A stretch of DNA of 64,000 nucleotides from Persicitalea jodogahamensis (GTDB taxonomy: Bacteria > Bacteroidota > Bacteroidia > Cytophagales > Spirosomataceae), in NCBI RefSeq assembly GCF_014651615.1, contig NZ_BMXF01000008.1, positions 1 through 64,000 on the forward strand. The letters run 5' to 3'. Shown here in pieces: positions 1 through 7,036 of this stretch. Both the position numbers and the translations under genes were made by a program. The notes beneath the pieces are model-generated. The model saw only the letters and a list, made by a program, of their open reading frames with translations, made no database searches and had not been told where the DNA came from. Each line of letters starts with the position of its first letter. Position 1 is the first letter of the stretch.

Positions 1-1
1 A

Positions 2-916
2 AAAAAAAACAAAAAACCGTCTTTCGACCTCTTCCAAACCATCACCGATCTGATTTGTGATCAAATTGCCCAGGGAGTCGCGCCGTGGAGTAAGCCCCGG
101 CTCACGGTAAACCTCGGCGAGGGCGCGCACAGCCGCGCCGTTAACATGGTCAGCAAAAAGCCTTACGAGGGGATAAACGCGCTGATACTCGGTTGCAGCC
201 CTTATAATCTGCCCCTATTTGTGACCTTCAAGCAAGCACGGGATTTAGGGGGCAGCATTCGGAAAGGTGCTAAGTCTTTACCTGTGGTGTACTGGCAGAA
301 AAAAAAGGTCGAGAAAATCAGCGAATCCGGCAAGGTCAAAAAGGAAGAGCGGTTTTTGCTGCGCTATTATAACGTTTTCAATGTCATGGAAACGGATTTG
401 GACTACTCCGCCTTTATCGCCCCAAAGCCAGCCGAGGCAGTGCCGACCGAGGCGCGGCTCATACCGTCCTGTGAGAGAATTGTGGAGGGCTACGCCGACC
501 GCCCACTCTTGGTTCACCGTGATCAGCAAAAAATGTCCTACAGCATTGGCATGGACGTGGTCAATATGCCCGACCAAAACCGCTTCCAGTTGGCCGAGGA
601 GTATTACCACATTTACTTTCATGAACTCGTTCACTCGACCCGGCACCCCAAGCGACTCAACCGCGCGGGCGGTAAGATCAACACCTTCGGCGGAGCGGAA
701 TACAGCAAAGAAGAACTCACGGCGGAGTTGGGCGCGTCCTTCCTGTCGGCCGTGGCCGGGATCGACACGCCCGAACTGCTCACCAATTCGGCAGCTTACC
801 TCGAGAACTGGCTCAGCGTATTCAAAGGGGACAAGAAATTTCTCTTCGAATCCGCTGCCCTGGCCAGCAAAGCCACCAAATATATTCTTGGCGAAACGTA
901 CGCCGAGGCCGAGTAA
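2..916 (+). CDS. ardC: ArdC-like antirestriction protein, 5'-partial
   Basis: The frame is open from the first bases of the window, so the true start lies upstream. The N-terminal part (from about position 26) carries the ArdC ssDNA-binding signature, with a 'GVAPWSKP' segment and then 'KPYEGIN'. The C-terminal part is a zincin-like metallopeptidase with HELVH at 620-634 and a downstream glutamate-rich helix. ArdC proteins bind single-stranded DNA and protect incoming plasmid DNA from restriction. They usually lie in the leading region that enters the recipient first. A strong hairpin follows the stop. The A-rich first 16 bases may be coding Lys/Asn codons or a sequence edge. Confidence 0.9.
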   Translation, partial: KKNKKPSFDLFQTITDLICDQIAQGVAPWSKPRLTVNLGEGAHSRAVNMVSKKPYEGINALILGCSPYNLPLFVTFKQARDLGGSIRKGAKSLPVVYWQKKKVEKISESGKVKKEERFLLRYYNVFNVMETDLDYSAFIAPKPAEAVPTEARLIPSCERIVEGYADRPLLVHRDQQKMSYSIGMDVVNMPDQNRFQLAEEYYHIYFHELVHSTRHPKRLNRAGGKINTFGGAEYSKEELTAELGASFLSAVAGIDTPELLTNSAAYLENWLSVFKGDKKFLFESAALASKATKYILGETYAEAE

Positions 917-923
917 TCGGACA

Positions 924-950
924 CCAGGGCGCGGAAAAGCCGCGCCCTGG
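924..950 (+). terminator. Hairpin after ardC
   Basis: A perfect 11-bp stem (CCAGGGCGCGG with its complement) closes a 5-base loop, eight bases after the ardC stop, and is followed by AAAATTTT. It fits an intrinsic terminator, but it is also the first half of a hairpin plus G5/C5 cassette that resembles the candidate oriT region near 14003-14046. Confidence 0.6.
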
Positions 951-961
951 AAAATTTTGCC

Positions 962-985
962 AGGGGGTACCCCCCTGAACCCCCA
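962..985. other. G5/C5 palindrome with trailing C5 tract (oriT-like)
   Basis: AGGGGGT and ACCCCCCT form an inverted repeat, followed three bases later by ACCCCCA. The same arrangement, AGGGGG-TTT-CCCCCT then ACCCCCA, occurs at 14025-14049 just upstream of the mobC-like gene. In both places it follows a GC-rich hairpin by 7-12 bases. It may be a second transfer-origin-like site or a binding site for the relaxosome. The function is inferred only from this similarity. Confidence 0.35.
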
Positions 986-1206
986 GTTTTCACCGTAGCG
1001 ACGAATTGCTACAAGATTTCCAAATCCAAGCAGAATCTAGCCCGGATCGAAAACGTCCAATAGGGGAAAAGAATAACGCTTACGAGTCAATAAGAGTTAA
1101 AGACCACCTAGAGAGAAACGAAAGTTGAATTTCAGAGTCCTATTCTTAGTGGTGTTTTTGCTTTTGATCGGAGAATTTTACAGATTTGTAAGACATCAAC
1201 CGCTGA

Positions 1207-1434
1207 GTGACATTGGAAAGGACGACCGAAGCCATCCGGGCCTTTTTTGCGGACGAGCAGCGGCGACCGCTGCTTAACCGATTTGGTATTGAAAAGGCGG
1301 CCGGGCTTCCCCCGCGCCGCCTTACTTCGTTGGAGAGATACCCCAGCACTGAGCTAACTGAGCAGGAAATCGATCGACTTGTCGAAGTGTTGGAAAGGCT
1401 GCAATTCCCTCCCACCCCGCCGCATGAAACTTGA
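1207..1434 (+). CDS. Small conserved protein, paralogue of the 7647-7880 product
   Basis: This 75-residue protein has no recognised domain. It aligns along most of its length with the 77-residue product at 7647-7880: both share AIRAF near the N terminus, RPLL, GIEKAAGL in the middle and a closing segment with L-[ST]-[DE]-QE followed by an amphipathic helix. The GTG start at 1207 is chosen because it places AIRAF at nearly the same distance as in the paralogue. The predicted all-helical, charged character with a GIEKAAGL turn suggests a small DNA-binding or adaptor protein, which is inference. Confidence 0.6.
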   Translation: MTLERTTEAIRAFFADEQRRPLLNRFGIEKAAGLPPRRLTSLERYPSTELTEQEIDRLVEVLERLQFPPTPPHET

Positions 1435-1468
1435 CGATATCTGTCCCTGATTTCCTATGAAATGTCTG

Positions 1469-1555
1469 ATGACAGCTTACCTAACAATAACCGTACGGAC
1501 GATCGTCGAGGCCGATGATGAAGAGCTGGCCCAGCAAATTGCGGTATTGATATGA
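1469..1555 (+). CDS. 28-residue peptide translationally coupled to the XRE regulator
   Basis: A short frame starts with ATG at 1469, reads M-T-A-Y-L-T-I-T-V-R-T-I-V-E-A and continues with an acidic stretch and LAQQIAVLI. Its TGA overlaps the ATG of the next gene (ATGA at 1552-1555), the usual sign of translational coupling. The composition, a beta-like start and then an acidic amphipathic helix, looks coding. Function unknown; it could be a leader peptide for the regulator or a truncated member of a short beta-alpha family. Confidence 0.45.
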   Translation: MTAYLTITVRTIVEADDEELAQQIAVLI

Positions 1556-1800
1556 AGATTAAAACACTGGGAGAGATTATCCAGGAGATAAGGAAAAGTA
1601 AGAAAATGACCCAAGCCGCACTCGGCGATCTGTCGGGCTGCTCGCGACAGTACCTGAGCGGCGTAGAGAATGGGACCCAGACGATTTCCGAGGAGCGGGC
1701 AGGCCAGATATTGGCCTGCCTGGGCCATGAACTGGCAACAGTTCACTACGCTCGCCCTATCGAGGATCACCTATCCAGATCACAAAAAAAAGAGGGGTGA
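1552..1800 (+). CDS. XRE/HipB-like transcriptional regulator
   Basis: This 82-residue protein is essentially one helix-turn-helix domain: 'GEIIQEIRKSKKMTQAALGD' (about residues 7-26) leads into 'SGCSRQYLSGVENGTQ', the recognition helix and turn typical of Cro/CI and HipB proteins. No HipA-like or other toxin follows. The next gene is a truncated methyltransferase whose GTG overlaps the stop. It is the only classic repressor in the leading region, so it is a candidate for binding the palindromic promoters at 3427, 4140 and 6967, which is inference. Confidence 0.8.
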   Translation: MKIKTLGEIIQEIRKSKKMTQAALGDLSGCSRQYLSGVENGTQTISEERAGQILACLGHELATVHYARPIEDHLSRSQKKEG

Positions 1801-2072
1801 AATTCCTTTTTTTGCTGGAAATGTTAAGCAATTTGCTTACCTTTATAAGGTTCCCAAACGGGGTCGGGCAGCATCAACCGTCTAAGGCAAATCGCTACAA
1901 AAACATTCACAACGTGTTCAATCAGGACTTTTATCCCACACCCTCCGAGCTGATCGGGACGATGATTGGTCAAAACGACCTTCAAGGAAAGACTATTCTC
2001 GAACCCGGCGCGGGTAAGGGCTACCCGCTGCCCGAACATATGCAGAAGAAAGAACCCTCATTTGAATTCTAA
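1797..2072 (+). pseudogene. Truncated N6-adenine methyltransferase fragment
   Basis: The frame starts at a GTG overlapping the preceding stop. Its middle and end read 'NVFNQDFYPTPSEL', then 'GKTILEPGAGKG'. These match the region around motif I (the SAM-binding EPGAGKG loop) of plasmid and phage adenine methyltransferases. The frame ends about 15 residues after motif I, so the catalytic [DN]PPY motif and the rest of the Rossmann fold are absent. The remaining sequence before 2174 does not restore the fold. I read it as a decayed antirestriction methyltransferase. Confidence 0.6.
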
Positions 2073-2173
2073 AAAACAGGTGGACTTTGGTCGTTATTTC
2101 GTTGCTTTTGTTAAGTGAATTACTTGCCTTGTATGAGTTGAAACTATTGAAGATTAGACTTTTAGACAAAATA

Positions 2174-2464
2174 ATGGGCAAGATTTTAAAACAAATAACT
2201 GATCTGAAAAACAGTGAAGATCATTGCCGTCAGATATGGGAATGCGTCACGGGCCAGGAAAACGTACGGGGCGAGGAGATTTTTGGGTGCTGCCAGATCG
2301 AGGGAACGGAGGTGCAGATTGAGCGAGTCAATAGCATGGAGTACCGCCGCATATGCATCGACAATGATGGGACGGTCACGTATGAAACTGGTGAAGTCGC
2401 TCTGCCTTACAATCCGTTTGCATTGGTGGGCCTGCTGACCTCTCTGGGTTATGCGCCCCGCTGA
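2174..2464 (+). CDS. Hypothetical protein, 96 aa
   Basis: The frame could start further upstream, but the preceding stretch is a hydrophobic low-quality translation. ATG at 2174 gives a soluble protein beginning MGKILKQITDL. It has a charged helical N-terminal third and a beta-rich remainder (EIFGCCQIEGTEVQIERV, then RRICIDNDGTVTYETGEVALPYNPF). No family recognised. No operon partner is obvious; a GC-rich noncoding stretch follows. Confidence 0.5.
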   Translation: MGKILKQITDLKNSEDHCRQIWECVTGQENVRGEEIFGCCQIEGTEVQIERVNSMEYRRICIDNDGTVTYETGEVALPYNPFALVGLLTSLGYAPR

Positions 2465-2499
2465 AAGACAACTCCAATTTTTTAAAATACCTTTACCAA

Positions 2500-3290
2500 C
2501 CCCATCGTAAAAGCAGACATTTTTTATCCCACCCAAGCCAGCCCGCCACCGGGGCAAGTCGTTGGGACAGCGGCTAATAACCGCGCTTTAAAAAGCGGCC
2601 TGAATCCATGCCTAGAGGGGGCAACGATCCCAGCCGCGCGCGGTTGCCGCCGACCCATTAAAAAAAACATCCGCGACCCTGCGCCCCGGCAAAATGCTTC
2701 CGGGCGGCGAGCCGCTTCGTTCGCCTTGTGCCAGGCTTCGGGCGCTGCGTCTTTTTTGAAACACGAAGCCGCTCCGGTTCTGCCCGGCTCCCACCCAATT
2801 TAAGGAGATAAGGACTTGCACCAACCCGCCCAGGCCCGTGCCCCGCCAGCAGCCGTCGACTCCTCCGCGACAGGGCATCGGGACAAAATCCGTCCCAAAA
2901 AAAGACCTGAGAACGGCATGCTGAAAAACGCCCGCCCATCCCAGGTCTGGGACGGGCCCGACCACCTGACCGCATCCGGGCTTCGCTCGCTTAAAGGAAG
3001 CTCACGCTGCCAGGATGCGGCAATGCTCCCCGAGTCGCCGACCGCCTTGGCTTTACCCGACCCTCCCACCGCTGCGGCGGGCCGTCCTATTTTAGGAGAA
3101 TCGGATGATGGTTTTCTATTGAAGATTTTTTGATTTGAACGTTGCAAAGGAAATCAGGGGAGCGTTGCACGGGCAAGGCCGATGCCCTTCGGGTTGCTGG
3201 AAAAAATCTCCACCCTAGGGGCGGTACGCCGCCCGGTAGTATTTTTTTCGCAAGCCTGGCCCGCACCCCACCCCCCTGATTAAGAAAAAG
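2500..3290. other. GC-rich noncoding block with several hairpins
   Basis: About 800 bases carry no convincing gene. Frames stay open on both strands only because stop codons are rare at high GC, and their translations are Pro/Ala/Arg/Ser-rich without domains. Visible inverted repeats include GGGAC/GTCCC at 2880-2896, an 11-bp stem with one mismatch at 2934-2957, and GGGCGG/CCGCCC at 3219-3234. A C-rich tract lies at 3267-3281. A shorter block of the same style is at 6706-6880. It may be a structured RNA, a protein-binding region, or plasmid spacer. Confidence 0.4.
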
Positions 3291-3426
3291 GCATGTTCAA
3301 AGTCGAAAAAATTTTGTGGAGCGAGGCACGGCTATCTTTTCGGAAATGCGGCCTTGCATGCTTCAGTTCTATGAGGTCGTAAGCGGAAACTTTTGCGAAA
3401 AAAAACCTGAAAAAAAGCTAAAATAT

Positions 3427-3469
3427 ATTCACACAAATTTGTGTGAATCAAAAGATTTTCGTACTTTAG
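3427..3469 (+). promoter_or_regulatory. Promoter with 22-bp palindromic operator
   Basis: A perfect 22-bp palindrome (ATTCACACAAA and its complement, 3427-3448) contains a TTG in its right arm that would serve as the -33 element. Twenty bases later comes TACTTTAG (3462-3469), close to the Bacteroidetes -7 consensus TAnnTTTG. A repressor bound here would block the -33 box. The gene at 3528 is the target. Confidence 0.6.
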
Positions 3470-3500
3470 TAAGGTCATAAGGGAGTAAGGAACTCTCATT

Positions 3501-3512
3501 CTCATCTACCAA
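3501..3512 (+). promoter_or_regulatory. Leader motif CTCATCTACCAA
   Basis: The motif lies 15 bases before the ATG at 3528. It is the first of several near-identical copies in front of plasmid genes. Confidence 0.55.
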
Positions 3513-3527
3513 AACCACATTTCAAAT

Positions 3528-3761
3528 ATGGAATTTTTCAAGAGCAAAGGAGGAGGGCAATTCTTTAAACGCGTGGGCGACCGCGTGGTGATAGTTTGTA
3601 AGTATGGCTTCAACCCTAGTATTGAGGTCACCACTTACGACCCAAAATTACAGGTTGCGCTCGCGTGTCAGGACAGCGACGCGGCTGAATTTGCCCAAGC
3701 CTACGCCGAAGTTTTAGACAAGTTAGCCAGCTATTTTGATAGCCTGATCGCAGCGGCCTAA
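3528..3761 (+). CDS. Hypothetical protein, 77 aa, MxFF start
   Basis: This small soluble protein begins MEFFKSKGGGQFF and ends in an acidic-to-helical tail (AEVLDKLASYFDSLIAAA). The next gene also starts MDFF and has a similar size, so the two may be distant paralogues. It has its own palindrome-overlapped promoter and the TCATCTACCAA leader, so it is probably expressed and regulated with the leading-region genes. No known domain. Confidence 0.6.
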   Translation: MEFFKSKGGGQFFKRVGDRVVIVCKYGFNPSIEVTTYDPKLQVALACQDSDAAEFAQAYAEVLDKLASYFDSLIAAA

Positions 3762-3810
3762 GCTATTTAATCGGAATCCAGCAATCCTTAAACCGGATCT
3801 TTTTCAAGTC

Positions 3811-3820
3811 TCATCTACCA
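3811..3820 (+). promoter_or_regulatory. Leader motif TCATCTACCA
   Basis: The copy lies 19 bases before the ATG at 3840. The upstream sequence from about 3773 (GGAATCCAGCAATCCTTAAA) is shared, with few changes, by the leader of the gene at 4261 (about 4192), so the similarity between these leaders extends beyond the core motif. Confidence 0.55.
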
Positions 3821-3839
3821 CTTTTTTCATTTTTCAACT

Positions 3840-4112
3840 ATGGACTTTTTCACCAACAGCGACAGGAGCAAGGTAGTGAAAGTGCGCGACCTCGGAGAGC
3901 GCACTACGATAACGGCCACCGATGCCCAGAGTAATATTTCCCGTACCTACAGCCAGCCCGTCAGCTACTACCTCAAGCGGCTCAAAGAGCGCGGCTACCA
4001 CGGTATCACGCCCGAGCGGTACGCCGAGGTTCGCGCCGCCCTTATCGCAGAACACAAGTACCATTTTTCCCCCGAATTTGGAAGGGCGATTTACGCACAG
4101 CTTGCTGCCTGA
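3840..4112 (+). CDS. Hypothetical protein, 90 aa
   Basis: The protein starts MDFFTNSDRSKVVKV, has a basic helical middle (SYYLKRLKERGYHGITPERYAEVR) and ends with an FGRAIYAQL helix. No family recognised. It follows the 3528 gene at 78 bases and carries its own copy of the leader motif, so it may be translated from a shared transcript that starts at the 3427 promoter. Confidence 0.6.
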   Translation: MDFFTNSDRSKVVKVRDLGERTTITATDAQSNISRTYSQPVSYYLKRLKERGYHGITPERYAEVRAALIAEHKYHFSPEFGRAIYAQLAA

Positions 4113-4139
4113 AAACTTCACAAAAATAAGGTAAAAAAG

Positions 4140-4181
4140 ATTAACCAATATTGGTTAATTCAGATAAAAACCTTATATTTA
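4140..4181 (+). promoter_or_regulatory. Promoter with 20-bp palindromic operator, copy 1
   Basis: A perfect 20-bp palindrome, ATTAACCAAT plus its complement (4140-4159), contains the -33 TTG at 4151-4153. The spacer is 20 bases and the -7 box is TATATTTA (4174-4181). The arrangement and most of the sequence recur at 6967-7006, so the two promoters should answer to the same regulator. Confidence 0.7.
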
Positions 4182-4232
4182 ATATGTTAAAGGAATCCGG
4201 CACTCCTCAAACCGACTTATTTTTTTCTTTTT

Positions 4233-4244
4233 CTCATCTACCAA
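4233..4244 (+). promoter_or_regulatory. Leader motif CTCATCTACCAA
   Basis: The copy ends 16 bases before the ATG at 4261 and is followed by a pyrimidine-rich tract. Confidence 0.55.
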
Positions 4245-4260
4245 TTTTTTCTTTTTTCCT

Positions 4261-4920
4261 ATGAACAAGAAAACCACCACCGCCAAAGCCATCGCCGCAC
4301 AAGCAGCTAACCCCGAAACCGGAGAAATGCAGGAAATCAAGTATTTCCCAGGCACCCCGAAACAGTACCGCTTCAACGGACAAAACGGAATTTTTAACAT
4401 CGACGGGATTGACGACATTGGCCCTACTCTGTCGATACACCCCATAGCCTGGAGGGTTTTCAAAGACGAACTTTTCGGGCGTCCCAAAATTGACGACTGG
4501 GCCGAGATTTTCTTTGTGGACGGGGAAGGTTGCCTTTCTTGCGTTATGTTCACTAATAGTTCGGTAACTGAACTGATGGATCTTTTGCCACGGCTGTATT
4601 ATGCGGGCAAAAAGCTCTCCGACGTGATTCTCAATATTTCATGTGAGAAGAAGGTCACCGAGAAGATGGTCGATGGAAAAAAAGCAAAGGTCTCGTGGGC
4701 TTTGGCTAAGTTCAATTTCGAGGACGCCCCCGCTGAGGCGGTTGCCCACCTGACCAAGTTTGCCCAGGAAAACCCGATTTTTCGCCGCGACACCATTACG
4801 TCAAGAGTGGAGTACCGCACGTTTTCGGATACCTACGCGATAGCTACGGCGCAACTAATCTCCGGGAACCAAACCAGGGATGTAGAGGATCTCGGTGAGG
4901 TGGAGCAAGCCGCCGCCTAA
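4261..4920 (+). CDS. Hypothetical protein, 219 aa
   Basis: This soluble protein has a low-complexity Lys/Thr/Ala start, then a mixed alpha/beta body with FNGQNGIFNIDGIDDIGPTL and a central segment ending GCLSCVMFTNSS. It has an acidic C terminus. I do not recognise a family. Its size, strong palindromic promoter, leader motif and downstream hairpin mark it as a highly expressed, regulated leading-region gene, possibly a nucleic-acid-binding or recombination accessory protein. The RecE-like nuclease is four genes downstream. Confidence 0.6.
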   Translation: MNKKTTTAKAIAAQAANPETGEMQEIKYFPGTPKQYRFNGQNGIFNIDGIDDIGPTLSIHPIAWRVFKDELFGRPKIDDWAEIFFVDGEGCLSCVMFTNSSVTELMDLLPRLYYAGKKLSDVILNISCEKKVTEKMVDGKKAKVSWALAKFNFEDAPAEAVAHLTKFAQENPIFRRDTITSRVEYRTFSDTYAIATAQLISGNQTRDVEDLGEVEQAAA

Positions 4921-4933
4921 AACGCTAACAGCA

Positions 4934-4961
4934 GCGGCCCCGCGTTTGAACGCGGGGCCGC
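4934..4961 (+). terminator. 11-bp GC-rich hairpin after the 219-aa gene
   Basis: GCGGCCCCGCG and its exact complement flank a 6-base loop, starting 13 bases after the stop. There is no long T tract, so termination efficiency is uncertain. Confidence 0.6.
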
Positions 4962-4989
4962 ATTACCTCTCCTCTTAGATTCCGCCTTT

Positions 4990-5178
4990 ATGCTCATAAC
5001 CCAAACCACCACCGCCACGCAGCCCGCCGCCTGGACGACCCATACCACCGCCCTAGCTCCTCCCGCGGCCGCTGACGCGGCGATTTTGCCCCAGCCCTGC
5101 CCTTATTGCGGATCCGAGGCGGGCGAGTATGAAGCCGAGGACGGGTATATGCGCTGTTACGATTGTGGCGGCATGTGA
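4990..5178 (+). CDS. Small zinc-ribbon protein, 62 aa
   Basis: A disordered Thr/Ala/Pro-rich N-terminal half is followed by one zinc ribbon: CPYCG near residue 37 and CYDCGG at the C terminus. Four cysteines spaced as two CxxC knuckles predict one bound zinc. Such mini-ribbons are often accessory DNA- or RNA-binding proteins on plasmids. The next gene also encodes a putative zinc-binding protein. Confidence 0.6.
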   Translation: MLITQTTTATQPAAWTTHTTALAPPAAADAAILPQPCPYCGSEAGEYEAEDGYMRCYDCGGM

Positions 5179-5210
5179 GCCTAAGAATTAAAGCAAAATA
5201 CCCTTACATC

Positions 5211-5417
5211 ATGACGATTAACGGATGTCCCCACGACCGCACCCAGGGCGACAACTACGGGCAGACCTGCGTGGACTGCGGCCAGGTGCTGGGCGGATAC
5301 GGATTTTGGGGCGAGGGCCGCAAGACCTGCCTGCACCGCTTCGTGTCATCGCACGATCCTAAGTACGTAGAATGTCTGTACTGCCAGAAGACTATCGACG
5401 CCGACAAACTAGACTAA
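5211..5417 (+). CDS. Small Cys/His-rich protein, 68 aa
   Basis: ATG at 5211 is preferred over an upstream in-frame start that would overlap the previous gene. The protein carries CPHD, CVDCG, CLHRFVSSHD and CLYCQ, giving two or more Cys/His pairs able to bind zinc. It contains GQVLGGYGFWGEG between the knuckles. Function unknown; it is probably co-transcribed with the preceding zinc-ribbon gene. Confidence 0.55.
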   Translation: MTINGCPHDRTQGDNYGQTCVDCGQVLGGYGFWGEGRKTCLHRFVSSHDPKYVECLYCQKTIDADKLD

Positions 5418-5454
5418 TTACTGCCCCCGTTTCTGGGGCTTAATTCTTACGTAT

Positions 5455-6135
5455 ATGGACTATCGTTCATTAGCCCGAATCTCCAACAGCGATCTTTCGG
5501 AATTCTATAATTTCCTATTCAATATCCGAGACAATTTCTCTGAAAAGGCTTTGGAGTTGGGACGGGTCGTACACCAGCACATTCTCGAGCCGCACACGGT
5601 TGAAGGGCCTGAACCAGGTGTAAATATGGCCCAGGTCGAGAAAATGGTTCGCGCGGCACGTGCCGATCCATTTCTTAGCTGGGTCGTTCAGTTTTCCCAA
5701 AACGAGGGCGTAAGGCTCTGGGACGATGTGGCGACTGGATTGCGACTAAAAAGTAAGCTGGACAACGTTTATAAAAGTCGGTTGGTAACCGACCTGAAAA
5801 CAACGTCGGCCCATAGCCGAGAGGAGTTTCTAAGAAGCTGCCAGCGCTATGATTACGACCGCCAAGCGGCATTCTATCTCGATGCCATCGCCGCCCCGGC
5901 CGCACATCGGCCCCGATTCTGTTTTCTGGCCATCCAGAAGCAAAAGCCCTTTTCTGTCTGGCGGTTCGATTTCGCGGACGATTCGGATTTCATAGCCCAG
6001 GGTCGCCAGAAATACCGCTTCCTGCTCGATCAATGGGCGCTGCGCGAGCGGCAGGGTCTCTCTTTCGTTCCATCCTCGTGGGCAGCGGAAGAGTCGCCCA
6101 GGATTCTTCTTTCTAGCACCCAAATCATTCACTAA
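5455..6135 (+). CDS. RecE/PD-(D/E)XK-like exonuclease
   Basis: The 226-residue protein carries the RecE/Cas4/AddB-type nuclease core. It has an ISNSDLSEFYN opening, GRVVH with His40, Asp103 in KLDN, the D113-L-K115 catalytic pair in VTDLKTT, and the trailing Q137-xxx-Y141 motif in DRQAAFY. Enzymes of this family resect double-stranded DNA and generate 3' tails for annealing. No RecT-like annealing protein was recognised nearby; the unassigned 219-aa gene is the only sizable neighbour. It could help circularise or repair plasmid DNA after entry. Confidence 0.75.
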   Translation: MDYRSLARISNSDLSEFYNFLFNIRDNFSEKALELGRVVHQHILEPHTVEGPEPGVNMAQVEKMVRAARADPFLSWVVQFSQNEGVRLWDDVATGLRLKSKLDNVYKSRLVTDLKTTSAHSREEFLRSCQRYDYDRQAAFYLDAIAAPAAHRPRFCFLAIQKQKPFSVWRFDFADDSDFIAQGRQKYRFLLDQWALRERQGLSFVPSSWAAEESPRILLSSTQIIH

Positions 6136-6189
6136 GCCTTTTTGCAATCATGTCTAAAATAGAGAATCATCATATTTGTCCCGAAGGGC

Positions 6190-6368
6190 TTGACAGACCC
6201 GGCTCGCGCTATCCGTGAGGCTTTTCTTACTGCTGAGAGAAAAATAGAGGAACTGTCCGAACTGCGCTATTGTGAATCGACTTGATTGTTTCTCAGCAGC
6301 AACTGAGTGAGATGGAGTGGCCCGGTACGAAGGAATTAAAGGCGTTGGTCGCAGAACCGATTAACTAA
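6190..6368 (+). pseudogene. Possible broken small gene
   Basis: Two short overlapping frames read like one interrupted protein: LTDPARAIREAFL then ERKIEELSELRYCEST-stop (6190-6285), and LIVSQQQLSEMEWPGTKELK ending at 6368. The frames start at TTG codons and are shifted relative to each other. Composition is coding-like, but there is no family match by eye. Confidence 0.3.
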
Positions 6369-6407
6369 TTGTATTTTTGCAGGAAACGCAGTATTTGAAC
6401 ATAGAAT

Positions 6408-6705
6408 ATGAGCCAAATCTACTATTTCAAACGCCACCAAGAGGGAGATGCCTGGCATTACTACAAGCTGATGGATGATCGGATGCCGATTGCCTACGAG
6501 ATGCTCAATTTTCCCAATGAGACACCAATAATCGAGACGGTAGAGCTTGACTTGGATTTCTTGGATTGCAAGACGCAGTATAACGCGCCCTGGGAGGTCG
6601 GAATACAGATTACGGCTGAGGAAGTACCAGCAGGCCTGGAAGAGAGCAACGCGGGGCGATTTCGAAGTGTATCTGCAAGGAAGGCGGGTAAAGGTACCGG
6701 ATTAG
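6408..6705 (+). pseudogene. Hypothetical protein with a probable frameshift
   Basis: The first 80 or so residues (MSQIYYFKRHQEGDAWHYYK onward) look like a normal soluble protein. After a GGGG run near 6655 the frame turns into Arg/Gly/Ser-rich sequence inside a GC-rich noncoding block. Shifting frame at that run gives GDFEVYLQGRRVKVPD and a stop at 6703-6705, a much more natural ending. I read a one-base indel in the G run, either a real mutation or a sequencing error. Family unknown. Confidence 0.5.
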
Positions 6706-6880
6706 GGCGTCTCCCTGCGGGCCGGTCTCTTCCGGGTTCGCTTCGCTCCGTCCTGCGGACATAGCCCTGCGGGACTTTCCTCCATCCCCCTGACACAAGA
6801 GAAAACTCACCGCACGTCTGCGGCCTGCGTCGCTTCGCGCACGCTCAAAAAGGGGGCTTCTAGGGTAAAGCAGAGCGATT
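6706..6880. other. Second GC-rich noncoding block
   Basis: This block has the same style as 2500-3290, with repeated CTGCGG, CTTCGC and CGGGTTCGCTTCGCTCCG-type words and no plausible gene. It separates the frameshifted gene from the HNH nuclease promoter. Confidence 0.35.
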
Positions 6881-6966
6881 TTCGTACCAGCCTAATTCAT
6901 CGAATTCGATGAGTTTAAGATTTATAAAAACAGAAATAAAACATTAAATATTCACTAAAAAAGCAC

Positions 6967-7006
6967 TAACCAATATTGGTTAATTCGCGTAAATCCCTTA
7001 TATTTA
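6967..7006 (+). promoter_or_regulatory. Promoter with palindromic operator, copy 2
   Basis: TAACCAAT and its complement (6967-6982) overlap the -33 TTG at 6976-6978. A 20-base spacer leads to TATATTTA (6999-7006). The layout matches the promoter at 4140-4181 base for base in the palindrome core and the -7 box. Confidence 0.7.
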
Positions 7007-7015
7007 GGTAGTTAT

Positions 7016-7026
7016 TCATCTACCAA
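7016..7026 (+). promoter_or_regulatory. Leader motif TCATCTACCAA
   Basis: The copy ends 10 bases before the ATG of the HNH nuclease gene. Confidence 0.55.
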
Positions 7027-7036
7027 GATTTAGAAA

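Noticed and set aside
1-16. A-rich start as a poly-A tail or terminator
   Set aside because: The bases fit in-frame Lys/Asn codons of the open ardC frame, although a sequence-edge artefact cannot be excluded.
2816-3133. Open frames on both strands in the GC-rich block
   Set aside because: Their translations are Pro/Ala/Arg-rich, overlap each other and show no domain or plausible start context.
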